Numbered from the stretch's first letter, positions 1-8,467 are shown. The stretch: DNA of 20,219 nt from an uncultured Caulobacteraceae bacterium (GCA_937967425.1 CALBST010000142.1:1-20219); one strand, 5' to 3'. The notes: generated by a model not told the origin, from the sequence alone. Made by a program: numbers and translations.

Positions 1-577
1 CGTTGCCGCGATCGAGGAAAAGCCGCGTGTGCGCGGCGCGGCGATCACGCGCGAGCTGCGGATTGAGCGTGAACGGGAAAACCACGCGCTCGCGTAAACG
101 CGACAGAGATTTGCCATCGCAGCTCACAACGCGCGCGCCTTCCGCCGGCGCGGGACCATCGGCTCCAGAGGTCGACGCAACGATGGTGTCGTCGCCGCGC
201 GCGGTGGTGATAAAGCCTGGCCAGCGCGCAATCGCGATCGGGGTGACGGGTTGCAGCGTGAGGTGCGGGTCTTGGAACCCGTTGGTATAGGCCGCGAGCG
301 CGTAGAAATAGCTCGGCTGATCGGTGACGCGACGCACGCGGGCGCGCGCTTCGCGATAGCCGCGATCGAACCAGCGCTGCATGCGCGGATTCTCGGCGTC
401 GATGGCGACCGGCGTATCTTCGCGCAGATACATGCGCAGTGCTTCGAGATCGGACTCGGCGGCAGCGCGCCACGCTTGCGGCGTTTGCGGCGGCTGCGGG
501 CCTTCCTGCTCCTGCGCAAAGGCAGGCACAGACAACGCGGCAATGACGGCCGCGACCGCAAACAGGGTTCTAAGCAC
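1..577 (-). CDS. Secreted S41-peptidase-like protein, N-terminal part (runs off left edge)
   Basis: The frame starts at a GTG at 577 and stays open for 192 codons to the window edge, so the C-terminus is missing. A GGGAG Shine-Dalgarno lies 8 nt before the GTG. The first 21 residues look like a Sec signal peptide: LRT, a hydrophobic stretch, then an AFA/QEQ cleavage site. The mature part has a helical N-terminal region and the motif GFQDPHLTL (about residues 100-108), then GARVVSCDGKSL, which resembles the end of a PDZ-like fold. This order (helical domain, GFxDxHL motif, PDZ-like segment) is known from periplasmic S41-family (tail-specific protease-like) proteins. The catalytic Ser/Lys region would lie beyond the edge, so activity cannot be judged. 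It follows the methyltransferase gene by 51 nt on the same strand, probably in one transcript. The family call is by motif recognition only. Confidence 0.68.
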   Translation of the reverse strand, partial: MLRTLFAVAAVIAALSVPAFAQEQEGPQPPQTPQAWRAAAESDLEALRMYLREDTPVAIDAENPRMQRWFDRGYREARARVRRVTDQPSYFYALAAYTNGFQDPHLTLQPVTPIAIARWPGFITTARGDDTIVASTSGADGPAPAEGARVVSCDGKSLSRLRERVVFPFTLNPQLARDRRAAHTRLFLDRGN

Positions 578-628
578 AGTGAATTCTCCCACCGCTTCTT
601 GATGCGCGTCCCGGCGCAATCAGATGCG

Positions 629-1300
629 TCAGCACTTCACGCAGATCAACAGGCCGTCGCCAATATTGGTCATTACGGCGTGGACGCGCGTGTCGGACTT
701 TGCCTTCTGCGCGAGCGCGCGCAGCGCTGACGTATCGGCTGACGTATCGGCAGGGTCAGCCACGCGGCCGGACCAAAGCACGTTGTCAAACAGCATCACC
801 CCGCCCCTGCGCAGCAGCGTGAGGCCGCGTTCGTAATAGTCGTCGTATCCCGTCTTATCGGCGTCGATGAAGCCGAGATCGTATTGGCCCGCCTCTCCTG
901 TCGCGATGCGCGCGTCGAGGGTTTCGGTTGCCGGCGCGATGACGAGATCGATCAGGTCGTCGACTTGCGCCTCGCGCCAATAGTCACGCGCTTTCGTCGT
1001 CCACTCTTCGGAGATATCGCAGGCGAGCAATCTGGCGCCGACGGGATGAAGCTCCTTCATCGTCAGCGCGACGGCGGTGGAGGAATAGCCGGTAAACACG
1101 CCAACCTCGAACACGCGCTTGGCGTTCAGCATCCGTGTGATGACCTGCATGAAGGCGCCCTGCTCGGCGCTGATCTGCATGCGCGCCATCGGCATGGCTT
1201 GCGTTTCCTCGCGGCAGCGTGCGAGGGCCGGATGTTCGGGCGGATTTACATGCGCGAGGTAGCGGACGATTTCGGGCGTGAGGCCAAGCGAGGAGGACAT
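629..1300 (-). CDS. Class I SAM-dependent O-methyltransferase (COMT/CCoAOMT-like family)
   Basis: A 223-residue protein, the usual length for the bacterial caffeoyl-CoA-type O-methyltransferase family. The SAM-binding glycine loop is EVGVFTGYSS (65-74). The acidic residue after strand 2 is in LLACDIS (about D95). The metal/active-site segment is GFIDADKTGYDDYY (143-156), followed by LFDNVLWSGRV (170-180). These residues place SAM and a divalent metal as in the family; the acceptor (a catechol-like hydroxyl in characterised members) cannot be told from sequence. The ATG at 1300 follows the metK stop by only 9 nt with an AGGGGG just upstream, so it is probably translated from the metK transcript; metK makes its methyl donor. 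An exact 12-bp tandem duplication at 726-749 gives the repeat ADTSADTS in the loop after the active-site segment. Confidence 0.9.
   Translation of the reverse strand: MSSSLGLTPEIVRYLAHVNPPEHPALARCREETQAMPMARMQISAEQGAFMQVITRMLNAKRVFEVGVFTGYSSTAVALTMKELHPVGARLLACDISEEWTTKARDYWREAQVDDLIDLVIAPATETLDARIATGEAGQYDLGFIDADKTGYDDYYERGLTLLRRGGVMLFDNVLWSGRVADPADTSADTSALRALAQKAKSDTRVHAVMTNIGDGLLICVKC
726..749 (-). repeat. Tandem duplication of 12 bp inside the methyltransferase gene
   Basis: Two adjacent identical copies of gctgacgtatcg (plus-strand reading). The duplication is in frame and yields ADTS-ADTS in the loop after the LWSGRVADP segment. It is a typical slippage product and keeps the reading frame. 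Confidence 0.9.
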
Positions 1301-1309
1301 GCCCCCTAC

Positions 1310-2530
1310 TTAAGCCAGGCCTTTCAGCTCGGCCACCAGATCGTCGCGTTCCCAGGTGAAGCCGCCTTCATTGTCCGGCTGACGGCCGAAATGGCCATAG
1401 GCGGCGGTGCGGGCGTAAATCGGGTTGTTGAGCTTCAGGTGGTTGCGGATCGCGCGTGGCGTCGCGCCGCCGATCATTTCCGGCAGCTTCGCTTCCAGAA
1501 TCGCGGGATCGATCGTGTCGGCGCCGTGGAGATCGACGTAGAAGCTCGTCGGCTGCGCGACACCGATGGCGTAGCTGATTTGAATCGTGCAGCGATCCGC
1601 GAGGCCAGCGGCGACAACGTTTTTCGCGAGATAGCGGCACGCGTACGCGGCTGAGCGGTCAACCTTCGTCGGGTCTTTGCCCGAGAAGGCGCCGCCGCCG
1701 TGCGGGGCCGCGCCGCCGTAAGTATCGACGATGATCTTGCGGCCGGTGAGACCGCTATCGCCATCGGGGCCGCCGATCTCGAACTTGCCGGTCGGATTTA
1801 TGTGCCACTTGGTGCGCTTCGTGATTAGGCCTTCCGGAAACACCGAAGCCGCGATCGGCTTCACGATCTCGGCGAAACGCGATTGGCTGTAGTTCTTGTC
1901 GCCCAGCTTCTTGCCGTGCTGGTGGCTGACAACGACGGCGACAACTTCGACCGGCTTGCCGTTTTCGTAGCGCAGCGTGACTTGGCTCTTCGCGTCCGGC
2001 TCAAGTTCGGGGCGCTCGCCGCTGTGGCGCACTTCGGCAAGGCGCTTCAGGATGTTGTGCGAGTATTGCAGCGTCGCCGGCATCAGCTCCGGTGTTTCGC
2101 TGCACGCATATCCGAACATGATGCCCTGATCGCCGGCGCCCTCGTCTTTCTTGGCCGTCGAGTCGACACCCTGGGCGATGTGCGCGGATTGGCCGTGCAG
2201 ATAGCAGGCGTACTTGGCCTTCTCCCAGTGGAAGCCTTTCTGCGCATAGCCGATGTCCTTCACCGCGGCGCGAACCTTCGGCTGCAGCGAGGCGATGATC
2301 TCCTTGGTGAAGGCCTTGTTCTGCGCCTTGTCGTTTCCCGGCCTCCCGGCGCGGACTTCGCCGGCGAGAATGATGCGGTTCGTCGTCACCATGGTTTCGC
2401 AGGCGACGCGGGCTTCCGGGTCCGCGGCAATGAACGCATCCACCACCGTGTCGGAGATGCGGTCGGCGACCTTATCTGGGTGGCCTTCCGAGACGCTTTC
2501 GCTGGTGAAGACGTAGTTGTTGCGCGACAC
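1310..2530 (-). CDS. metK: S-adenosylmethionine synthase (methionine adenosyltransferase)
   Basis: Makes S-adenosylmethionine from methionine and ATP in the cytoplasm. The 406-residue protein has the family signatures: SEGHPDK (14-20) near the N-terminus, the ATP-loop [12 protein letters not shown] (131-142) and the glycine-rich signature GGGAFSGKD (278-286). It ends with the usual GHFGR...FTWE segment. The start is a GTG at 2530 with GGAG 8-9 nt upstream; the protein begins [20 protein letters not shown], which fits the family N-terminus. It lies downstream of lnt and the XRE regulator and upstream of an O-methyltransferase, a likely SAM user. The 86-nt gap before it holds a hairpin and a possible Shine-Dalgarno-blocking pairing, described separately. 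Confidence 0.98.
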   Translation of the reverse strand: MSRNNYVFTSESVSEGHPDKVADRISDTVVDAFIAADPEARVACETMVTTNRIILAGEVRAGRPGNDKAQNKAFTKEIIASLQPKVRAAVKDIGYAQKGFHWEKAKYACYLHGQSAHIAQGVDSTAKKDEGAGDQGIMFGYACSETPELMPATLQYSHNILKRLAEVRHSGERPELEPDAKSQVTLRYENGKPVEVVAVVVSHQHGKKLGDKNYSQSRFAEIVKPIAASVFPEGLITKRTKWHINPTGKFEIGGPDGDSGLTGRKIIVDTYGGAAPHGGGAFSGKDPTKVDRSAAYACRYLAKNVVAAGLADRCTIQISYAIGVAQPTSFYVDLHGADTIDPAILEAKLPEMIGGATPRAIRNHLKLNNPIYARTAAYGHFGRQPDNEGGFTWERDDLVAELKGLA

Positions 2531-2616
2531 GGGATTCTCCGGCCAAACGGTAAAAACGAAGCGGCTCTCTTAGGGAGAACCGTCCCCATAAGCAATTTCC
2601 CAATCGTCGCGGGCGT
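2531..2616 (-). promoter_or_regulatory. metK leader with hairpin and alternative pairing to the Shine-Dalgarno
   Basis: On the minus strand an 8-bp stem CGGTTCTC/GAGAGCCG (2562-2582, one G-U pair, 5-nt loop) is followed six nt later by a TTTTT run (2552-2556), which looks like a weak intrinsic terminator or attenuator. The 5' arm also contains TTCTCC (2574-2579), exactly complementary to the GGAGAA (2535-2540) that is the metK ribosome binding site. The two pairings use the same bases and exclude each other. I do not recognise the conserved cores of the SAM-II or SAM/SAH riboswitches here. The base pairing is seen; a regulatory role is inference. Confidence 0.4.
2562..2582 (-). terminator. 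Terminator-like hairpin between the XRE regulator and metK
   Basis: An 8-bp stem with one G-U pair, a CCTAA loop, then CTTCG and five T residues in the minus-strand direction. It could end part of the lnt-HTH transcript or act as an attenuator for metK. The stem is short and the T run is separated from it, so its strength is uncertain. Confidence 0.4.
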
Positions 2617-3015
2617 TTAGCGCTTGCCGCCATCTTCCTCTGTGAGGGTCCGGACAAGCTCCAGGACCTTCCGCCGGACCTTCGGGCTCTTGATTGTGGC
2701 GAACAGCGCCATCAGTTGGGCCCCCTCCGGGGTGGCTAACGCGTCGTCGACGTAATCCTGGCGTCCCTCGGCGACGCCGCGAACGCTGACGCCTTCGAAG
2801 AACCGGCTCACCGGCATTTCGAGCGCGACGGAGATATCCCAGAGACGGCTGACCGCGATCCGGTTCACGCCCTTCTCGTATTTCTGCACTTGTTGGAAGG
2901 TTACGCCCAGTAGTTCTGCGAGCTTTTCTTGGCTCATGCCGATTTCGAGGCGCCTGGATCGCACCTTCTGGCCGACTTTTCTGTCGACCGCGTTGGCGGC
3001 GCGTTCGTCATTCAT
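2617..3015 (-). CDS. XRE-family helix-turn-helix transcriptional regulator
   Basis: A 132-residue protein with a Cro/CI-type DNA-binding domain at residues 14-70. The helix pair reads GMSQEKLAELLGVTF and QQVQKYEKGVNRI, close to the classic HTH_3 consensus. The C-terminal 60 residues are helical and charged, without a recognisable sensor domain; they may serve dimerisation. The ATG at 3015 follows the lnt stop by 2 nt, with GGAGG about 10 nt upstream, so translation is probably coupled to lnt. metK follows 86 nt later. Genes of this type at the lnt-metK junction are, to my knowledge, common in Alphaproteobacteria, but I know of no established target. Regulation of metK is a guess from position only. 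Confidence 0.9.
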   Translation of the reverse strand: MNDERAANAVDRKVGQKVRSRRLEIGMSQEKLAELLGVTFQQVQKYEKGVNRIAVSRLWDISVALEMPVSRFFEGVSVRGVAEGRQDYVDDALATPEGAQLMALFATIKSPKVRRKVLELVRTLTEEDGGKR

Positions 3016-3017
3016 GC

Positions 3018-4643
3018 TCAGGACCCTCCCGAACCACGTCGTCCGGAAGGAATGAACCGGAGTCCCGCCACCAATACAAATAATATGGCGAGCAATATAC
3101 TACCCCACTGCGCGAAGGGGGGCTCCGGAAGCGCAGGCGGGAGCTGCGCTTCCGCATATGGAGTGCGAGCGGTGGTTGCGGCGACTTCGCGGCCATAAGC
3201 ATCGACGATCGCTGAAATGCCGCCCGAAGCGGCCCGCGTTATGGGCAAACCCTCTTCGATTGCCCGATATCTGGCCATCGCATAGTGCTGATACGGTCCC
3301 GACCCGCCGCCGAACCACGCGTCATTGGTGACCATGACAATCCACCCCGGGCGGCCGTCACCTCTTGGCGTCATGCCCGGAAAAATTGCCTCGTAGCAGA
3401 TGAGCACGGCCGCCGGCGGCGCACCCGGCACCACAAGCCGCGTGGGCGGCGGCCCCGCTTCGAAGCCGGCGCCTATGCGCTGCAACGGCGCAATGTTGAA
3501 GTTGCTCACCAAGTTCCAGAACGGAATGTACTCGCCAAATGGGACCAAGTGGTTCTTGTCGTAGATCTGGCTGACGCGCGCCTCACTGTTCACGCCATCG
3601 ATGACGGCTGCCGAATTGAAATACGCGAGGTCATCGACCCGAGGCTCGCGGCGAGTCAGACCGGTGATCAGCACGCGATCGCCGAGACCCCGGCCAAGAG
3701 CGGCCATGAAATCAGGGTTCTCGAGCATGAAGAAGTTCACGACCGGGATCGCGCCCTCGGGCCAGATCACGATCGTGTCGGCGTTGTCGTCGCTGGGCTC
3801 GCCGCTGGCGTCGAGATAGCGCTGCAGCACACGCCATTCCTGGTCGGGACGGTTCTGCCACTTCTCGGCTTGGCCGAGACCGGAGTCCGCCACGCGTATG
3901 ATCGGCTGCGCACCCGGCAGCTCCACCGGCGCGGACGCGATCCGCTGCACGCCCCAGCCCCAGGCCATGCCGATGGCGAGCGCCGCCACAAGCACAGGCG
4001 CGAAGCGCCGGCCCGATGATTGTGCGCCGTCAGCGAGCGCCGCCGGCGTCGCGGCGAAAAGCAATGTGATCAGCGAAAGACCATAAGCGCCCACCAGGGA
4101 AGCGAGCTGCGAAATCGGCTCGCCGGGCGTCCAGACGTAGGCAGGCAACAACCACGGGAAGCCTGTCAGGATATGACCACGCAGCCACTCGGAAACGAAG
4201 ATGCCAATGGCAAGCGCCGCGATACGGCGGACATCCTTGGTCCACAGCAGCATCGCCAATAGCGCACCCACGCCAAAGAAAAGTGCGAGCCCCGCCGCCA
4301 GCGCGAGCGTCGCGGGGATGCCCCAGACTGGACCCCAGGCATCGCTGTCGACATTGAACGCGGCAGCGACCCAATAGAGGCCGGTTGCGAAATGGCCGAG
4401 CCCGAAGAACCAGCCGATACTGAACGCTGAGCGCAACTTGCGTTCTTGGGTGGCGGAAATATCGAGCAGCCACACCAGCACCGTGATGGCGACGGCATAC
4501 AGAAGCGTAAGCTGAAACGGCGCGTGACCGAGCGTCGCCATCGCACCCGCCGCGACAGCAAGTCCGCGCCGCTGCCAGGGCGTACGCGCCGCGAACCAGG
4601 CGTGGATGCGCGAGCGCGGGGCGCTTGCTGCTTCAGCGTTCAA
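3018..4643 (-). CDS. lnt: Apolipoprotein N-acyltransferase
   Basis: Performs the last step of lipoprotein maturation at the periplasmic face of the inner membrane, moving an acyl chain from phospholipid to the N-terminal cysteine. The 541-residue protein has hydrophobic helices over about residues 25-230, a periplasmic nitrilase-like domain (about 245-490) and one C-terminal helix (about 512-532). The catalytic triad is visible as E296 (VIWPEGAIP), K363 (YDKNHLVPFGEY) and C416 (LICYEAIFPG). The start is a TTG at 4643 preceded by GGGGAG with good spacing; no ATG near it would keep the N-terminal helices. It lies 64 nt downstream of corC and 2 nt upstream of the XRE regulator. Confidence 0.97.
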   Translation of the reverse strand: MNAEAASAPRSRIHAWFAARTPWQRRGLAVAAGAMATLGHAPFQLTLLYAVAITVLVWLLDISATQERKLRSAFSIGWFFGLGHFATGLYWVAAAFNVDSDAWGPVWGIPATLALAAGLALFFGVGALLAMLLWTKDVRRIAALAIGIFVSEWLRGHILTGFPWLLPAYVWTPGEPISQLASLVGAYGLSLITLLFAATPAALADGAQSSGRRFAPVLVAALAIGMAWGWGVQRIASAPVELPGAQPIIRVADSGLGQAEKWQNRPDQEWRVLQRYLDASGEPSDDNADTIVIWPEGAIPVVNFFMLENPDFMAALGRGLGDRVLITGLTRREPRVDDLAYFNSAAVIDGVNSEARVSQIYDKNHLVPFGEYIPFWNLVSNFNIAPLQRIGAGFEAGPPPTRLVVPGAPPAAVLICYEAIFPGMTPRGDGRPGWIVMVTNDAWFGGGSGPYQHYAMARYRAIEEGLPITRAASGGISAIVDAYGREVAATTARTPYAEAQLPPALPEPPFAQWGSILLAILFVLVAGLRFIPSGRRGSGGS

Positions 4644-4659
4644 ACAGGATCTCCCCTCT

Positions 4660-4694
4660 CCGCCGCGAAGGCGCGTTTGGAGCGCGATCGGCGG
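4660..4694 (-). other. GC-rich stem-loop in the corC-lnt gap
   Basis: A 6-bp outer stem (4660-4665 with 4689-4694, CGGCGG type) encloses a second 4-bp stem (4671-4674 with 4682-4685). No T run follows, so it is not a clear terminator. It sits just before the lnt ribosome binding site and could be an RNA processing or stability element. Confidence 0.3.
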
Positions 4695-4707
4695 CGCGGG
4701 TCAACAC

Positions 4708-5664
4708 TCAAGGGCTGCGTTGCATCGCCTTTTCGCCTGGTGTCGCCGCACGAACAGCAGTCTGCGCTTCGGTTGCCGGTTTGATCCGAACCCGCTTCAC
4801 GCGCCGCGGATCGGCATCGACAATCTCAACATCAAAGCCGGCGGGATGACGGAGAATTTCGCCCCTTTGCGGCAAGCGCGCCGCAAGCGCGACGGCAAGG
4901 CCGGCCGCCGTGTCGAACTCATCCTCATGCTCGGGGAGCGCCAGGCTTTTCTTGAGCTTTTCTTCGAGTTCCGTGATCGACGCGCGGCCATCAGCCTCGA
5001 AGGCGCCGTTGGGGCGCTCCAGCACAAGCGCCGACTCGACGTCATGTTCGTCATCGATGGCGCCGACGATCTGCTCGACCAGATCTTCCATCGAGACCAG
5101 ACCATCGGTGCCGCCATACTCATCGACGACCAGCGCCAGATGGATGCGGCTCGATTGCATGCGTAGGAACAGGCGCGCCAGCGACATCGATTGCGGCACG
5201 AAGAGAATTTCACGCTTGATGCGTGTGAGCGAGCGGTCGGCGAACTGAGCTTGTGAAACGCCGTGCTCGTTCGGCGCGAGTAGCGCCAACACGTCACGAA
5301 CGTGGACAAAACCCTGTGGATCGTCGAGCGTTTCGCCGTAAATCGGCAAACGCGAATGCTGGCTTTCAGAGAAGACGCGCGCCGCCTCCCCCAATGTTGC
5401 ATTTGCTTCGATCGCGACGATCTCGGCGCGGGCGCGCATCACGTCGGCGACTTTGAGTTGATCGAAGTGCGCGGCGCGCAGGATCAGATCCTTATGCGCC
5501 ATTTCAATCGGGCCGCCGCCGTTCTCTTCGCGCTCGCGGAGCGCTTCTTCGACAGCCTCAGCGGACCCTAGCTTCCCGCGCGCGAAAATTCGCGTCCAGC
5601 GTTGAAGTAGGCCCGCGCGTCTTCGCGAGGGAGGGTCAGCAACTTCGTTGGTCGTCTCAACCAT
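4708..5664 (-). CDS. corC: CBS-domain protein of the HlyC/CorC family (soluble YbeX/CorC type)
   Basis: A 318-residue protein without membrane segments. A charged N-terminal tail (1-60) leads to a CBS pair: CBS1 about 66-129 (VADVMRARAEIVAI ... SRLPIYGE) and CBS2 about 150-207 (LALVVDEYGGTDGLVSMEDL). The C-terminal CorC/HlyC (transporter-associated) domain spans about 215-297. The VVDEYGG motif is characteristic. Relatives are linked to magnesium/cobalt handling and, for E. coli YbeX, to ribosome maintenance; CBS pairs usually bind adenine nucleotides. The ybeY-corC(ybeX)-lnt order is shared with E. coli, supporting the call. The ATG at 5664 is the only in-frame start after an upstream stop, and its ribosome binding site is weak (GGAG lies 15 nt upstream). 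The gap to ybeY is 30 nt. Confidence 0.93.
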   Translation of the reverse strand: MVETTNEVADPPSRRRAGLLQRWTRIFARGKLGSAEAVEEALREREENGGGPIEMAHKDLILRAAHFDQLKVADVMRARAEIVAIEANATLGEAARVFSESQHSRLPIYGETLDDPQGFVHVRDVLALLAPNEHGVSQAQFADRSLTRIKREILFVPQSMSLARLFLRMQSSRIHLALVVDEYGGTDGLVSMEDLVEQIVGAIDDEHDVESALVLERPNGAFEADGRASITELEEKLKKSLALPEHEDEFDTAAGLAVALAARLPQRGEILRHPAGFDVEIVDADPRRVKRVRIKPATEAQTAVRAATPGEKAMQRSP

Positions 5665-5694
5665 AATGGTGTGTGTCGCACTCCGTTGGCGGCC

Positions 5695-6144
5695 TCACGC
5701 GTAGGGATCTTCTATCCCAAGCGAAGCAAGGATCGTGCGCTCCCGCGCTTCCATCGCTTCGGCGTCGGCCGGATTTTCGTGATCATAGCCTATCAGGTGC
5801 AAAAACCCATGCACGACCAAATGGGCAGCATGGTTTTCGAACCGTTTGCCCTGAATTTGTGCTTGCTCAACAATGGTTTCCGCCGCGAGTGCGATGTCGC
5901 CCAGAAAGCCCGGCTCGTTTGTTCCGGGGGCAGGCGAGAACGACAGCACGTTGGTCGGGCCCGTCTTGCCGCGGAATTGCTGGTTAAGCTCCGCGACGGA
6001 GGCGTCGTCTCCGAGCAGCAGCGAAACCGTGCCCGACTTGCCCTCGGCCTGCGCCGCGGCGGCCAGAGCTTTGGACAAAAGCTCCTCATGGCCGCGCCAA
6101 AGCGAAGAGTTCGCCAGAATATCGACTTCCAAACTAGCCGCCAC
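5695..6144 (-). CDS. ybeY: Endoribonuclease YbeY, rRNA maturation and ribosome quality control
   Basis: A zinc-dependent single-strand endoribonuclease that acts in 16S rRNA 3'-end processing and 70S quality control. The signature H-x3-H-x5-H is visible as HGFLHLIGYDH (His at residues 112, 116 and 122 in the numbering used here), preceded by the GDIALAAE segment. I choose the GTG at 6144 because AAGGAG lies 6 nt before it and the product then begins [12 protein letters not shown], close to the usual YbeY N-terminus. This overlaps the phoH stop by 11 nt, a normal coupled arrangement. ATG starts at 6159 and 6189 are possible but lack a good ribosome binding site and would add residues not typical of the family. 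Length from GTG is 149 residues. Confidence 0.95.
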   Translation of the reverse strand: MAASLEVDILANSSLWRGHEELLSKALAAAAQAEGKSGTVSLLLGDDASVAELNQQFRGKTGPTNVLSFSPAPGTNEPGFLGDIALAAETIVEQAQIQGKRFENHAAHLVVHGFLHLIGYDHENPADAEAMEARERTILASLGIEDPYA

Positions 6145-7129
6145 CGCGCGCTCCTTCATCGCGGTGATAGGCTTCGACGATATGTGCAACGAGCCTGTGA
6201 CGGACGACGTCCTGCGTGGCGAAACGGATCACTTCGACGCCGGGAATGTCTTCGAGAATTGAGATCGCGTGCGCGAGGCCGGATTGATCCGGGCGCACGA
6301 GATCGATCTGCGAGGGATCGCCGGTGACGACCATGCGCGACCCTTCGCCGAGACGTGTCAGCGTCATCTTCATTTGCAGCACAGTGGCGTTCTGCGCTTC
6401 GTCGACGATGACGAACGCGTTGGAGAGCGTGCGGCCACGCATAAACGCAAGCGGCGCCACTTCAATCACGCGACGCTCGCGGCGCGCCTTGAGATCGTTG
6501 TCGCTCATCTGCGAACGGAACGCGTCCCAGATCGGCTGCAGGTACGGGTCAACCTTTTCGGCCAAGTCACCCGGCAAATAGCCGAGCTTCTCCCCTGCTT
6601 CGACGGCAGGCCGCGTAACGATGATCCGGTCGACGCGCTCCTGCTTCAGCGCTTCGACAGCAGCCGCGACTGCGAGGAAGGTCTTGCCGGTGCCGGCGGG
6701 GCCGACGCCGAAAATGAGATCGATGTTCTCATCACGCAGCGCTTCGACGTAATGCACTTGCCGCGGCGTGCGCAGCGTGAGGCCGCCGAGTTGCGGCAAA
6801 TGCATGGGGCCGGAAGATTCGTTCGGGCCTTCAGAGAACGAAATCGCGGCCAGCACCTCGCCTTCGCGCACGCGGCCCTTGCGCGTCGCTTGATCGATGA
6901 GCGCGTCGACGATGCGTTGGGCGCGCACGAAATCCGCTTCGGCGGCGCCGATACCTTCCTTGATGACGAGCTTGTCGCCTTGGGCGTCAAACGTCAGCCG
7001 ATAGGCCGGCGCGCCCCGCGGCGCGTTCGGGTCGCGGAAGGCTTCCTGGATCTGTGCGACGTGACGGTGCAACGGGCCGAAGACGGCTTGCGCGTTTTCG
7101 CCAAGCGCAATGGTGCGCGACTGGCTCAT
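6134..7129 (-). CDS. PhoH family ATPase (PhoH/YbeZ-like)
   Basis: A 331-residue cytoplasmic P-loop protein. The N-terminal about 120 residues form a PhoH-type, KH-like region. The ATPase core has Walker A GPAGTGKT (143-150) and Walker B VIVDEAQN (240-247), followed by GDPSQIDL (270-277) as in PhoH. The family is a relative of helicase-type ATPases; its partner YbeY is encoded immediately downstream, and the miaB-ybeZ-ybeY-ybeX-lnt order matches E. coli, arguing for an RNA-related role with YbeY. The ATG at 7129 overlaps the miaB stop (ATGA), so translation is probably coupled. The symbol ybeZ could be used, but the name phoH is also common. Confidence 0.95.
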   Translation of the reverse strand: MSQSRTIALGENAQAVFGPLHRHVAQIQEAFRDPNAPRGAPAYRLTFDAQGDKLVIKEGIGAAEADFVRAQRIVDALIDQATRKGRVREGEVLAAISFSEGPNESSGPMHLPQLGGLTLRTPRQVHYVEALRDENIDLIFGVGPAGTGKTFLAVAAAVEALKQERVDRIIVTRPAVEAGEKLGYLPGDLAEKVDPYLQPIWDAFRSQMSDNDLKARRERRVIEVAPLAFMRGRTLSNAFVIVDEAQNATVLQMKMTLTRLGEGSRMVVTGDPSQIDLVRPDQSGLAHAISILEDIPGVEVIRFATQDVVRHRLVAHIVEAYHRDEGARGGG

Positions 7130-8466
7130 ACGGGGGCCAGCACAGCGCGTTCGCCCGAAATCGAGTTCTGCGTCGATGCCGTGATGCGGACATCGACGAT
7201 GTCGCCATTCTGCGCGGTGGAGCCGGTGAAGTGCACAGACTGGAGATATGGCGAGCGGCCGTGCTTTTGACCGGACTTGCGGCCGTCGCCGGTGACGAGC
7301 ACCGGCAGCGTGCGGCCGACTTGGGCGGCGTTGAACGCGGATTGCTGCGCGAACAGCAAGGCCTGAAGCTGGTGCAGCCGCTCGGTTTTCGCCTCCTCAC
7401 TCACCTGCCCAACCATAGCGGCGGCGGGCGTCCCTGGGCGGGGGGAATATTTGAACGAGAACGCCGAAGCGAAGGTCACGTCGCGGACGAGTTGCATGGT
7501 CGCTTCGAATTCCCTTTCGGTCTCACCCGGAAAGCCGACGATGATGTCGGTCGAAAGCGCGATGTCGGGGCGGATCGCGCGCAGGCGAGAAATGATGTCG
7601 CGATAGAACGCGCCATCATGCTTTCTGTTCATTGCTTTCAGGATTCGGTCCGATCCTGACTGCACTGGCAGATGCAAATACGGCATCAGCTTGGGCTCGC
7701 TGCCGTGGAGCGCGATCAGCTCGTCGGTCATCTCGATCGGGTGCGAGGTCATGTAGCGGATGCGGGCGATGCCCGAGATGGCCGCGAGGTCGTTGAGCAA
7801 ATCCGTGAACGAAGCGCCGCCATGATAAGCGTTGACGTTCTGGCCGAGCAGCGTGATTTCACGGACGCCTTTATCCGCCAGTGAGCGGGCTTCGGTGAGC
7901 ACGTCGGCGAGCGGACGCGAGAATTCGGCGCCGCGCGTGTAAGGCACGACGCAAAACGTACAGAACTTGTCGCAGCCTTCCTGGATCGAAAGAAACGCGG
8001 TGACGCCATCGGGCGCGCGCGCCGGCAGGGCATCGAACTTTTCCTGCGCGGTGAAATCGGCGGCCAGGCGCTCGCCGGTTTTGCGCGCGGCGCGGGCGAT
8101 GAGTTCGGGCAGTTTGTGATAGGCCTGCGGGCCGACGACGAGATCGACAGCCGGTGCGCGGCGCATGATCTCCTCCCCCTCCGCCTGCGCGACGCAGCCG
8201 GCGATGGTGATGGTCATGCCCTTGCCTTCGGCGGCGCGGCGCTCCTTGTGCGCGCGCAAACGGCCGATTTCGGAATAGACTTTCTCAGTCGCCTTCTCGC
8301 GGATGTGGCAGGTGTTGAGGATGACGAGATCGGCGTCGTCCGGCTTTTCAGTGACCGCGTAGCCCAAAGGCTGAAGCACATCGCGCATGCGCTCCGAGTC
8401 GTAGACGTTCATCTGGCAACCGTAGGTCTCGATGAAGAGACGCTTCGGCGTGCGCGCGTCGGTCAT
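7126..8466 (-). CDS. miaB: tRNA-2-methylthio-N6-dimethylallyladenosine synthase
   Basis: A radical-SAM enzyme that adds a methylthio group to i6A37 of tRNA. The 446-residue protein has the UPF0004 N-terminal domain with cysteines C17 (ETYGCQMN), C53 (NTCHIRE) and C91 (IAGCVAQ), which hold one 4Fe-4S cluster. The radical-SAM motif C165-x3-C169-x2-C172 ([17 protein letters not shown]) holds the other. A C-terminal TRAM domain follows from about residue 378. The ATG at 8466 follows the fur stop by one nt. Neighbouring nfu and fur concern Fe-S supply and iron, and metK supplies SAM, so the surroundings fit its needs. Confidence 0.98.
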   Translation of the reverse strand: MTDARTPKRLFIETYGCQMNVYDSERMRDVLQPLGYAVTEKPDDADLVILNTCHIREKATEKVYSEIGRLRAHKERRAAEGKGMTITIAGCVAQAEGEEIMRRAPAVDLVVGPQAYHKLPELIARAARKTGERLAADFTAQEKFDALPARAPDGVTAFLSIQEGCDKFCTFCVVPYTRGAEFSRPLADVLTEARSLADKGVREITLLGQNVNAYHGGASFTDLLNDLAAISGIARIRYMTSHPIEMTDELIALHGSEPKLMPYLHLPVQSGSDRILKAMNRKHDGAFYRDIISRLRAIRPDIALSTDIIVGFPGETEREFEATMQLVRDVTFASAFSFKYSPRPGTPAAAMVGQVSEEAKTERLHQLQALLFAQQSAFNAAQVGRTLPVLVTGDGRKSGQKHGRSPYLQSVHFTGSTAQNGDIVDVRITASTQNSISGERAVLAPV

Positions 8467-8467
8467 T

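Noticed and set aside
2531..2616. Known SAM-II or SAM/SAH riboswitch before metK
   Set aside because: I could not find the conserved core sequences of either class; only a simple hairpin and an anti-Shine-Dalgarno complement are visible. A covariance-model search would decide.
6269..7270. Plus-strand open frame of 333 codons opposite phoH
   Set aside because: Antisense shadow of phoH and the 3' end of miaB; no motifs.
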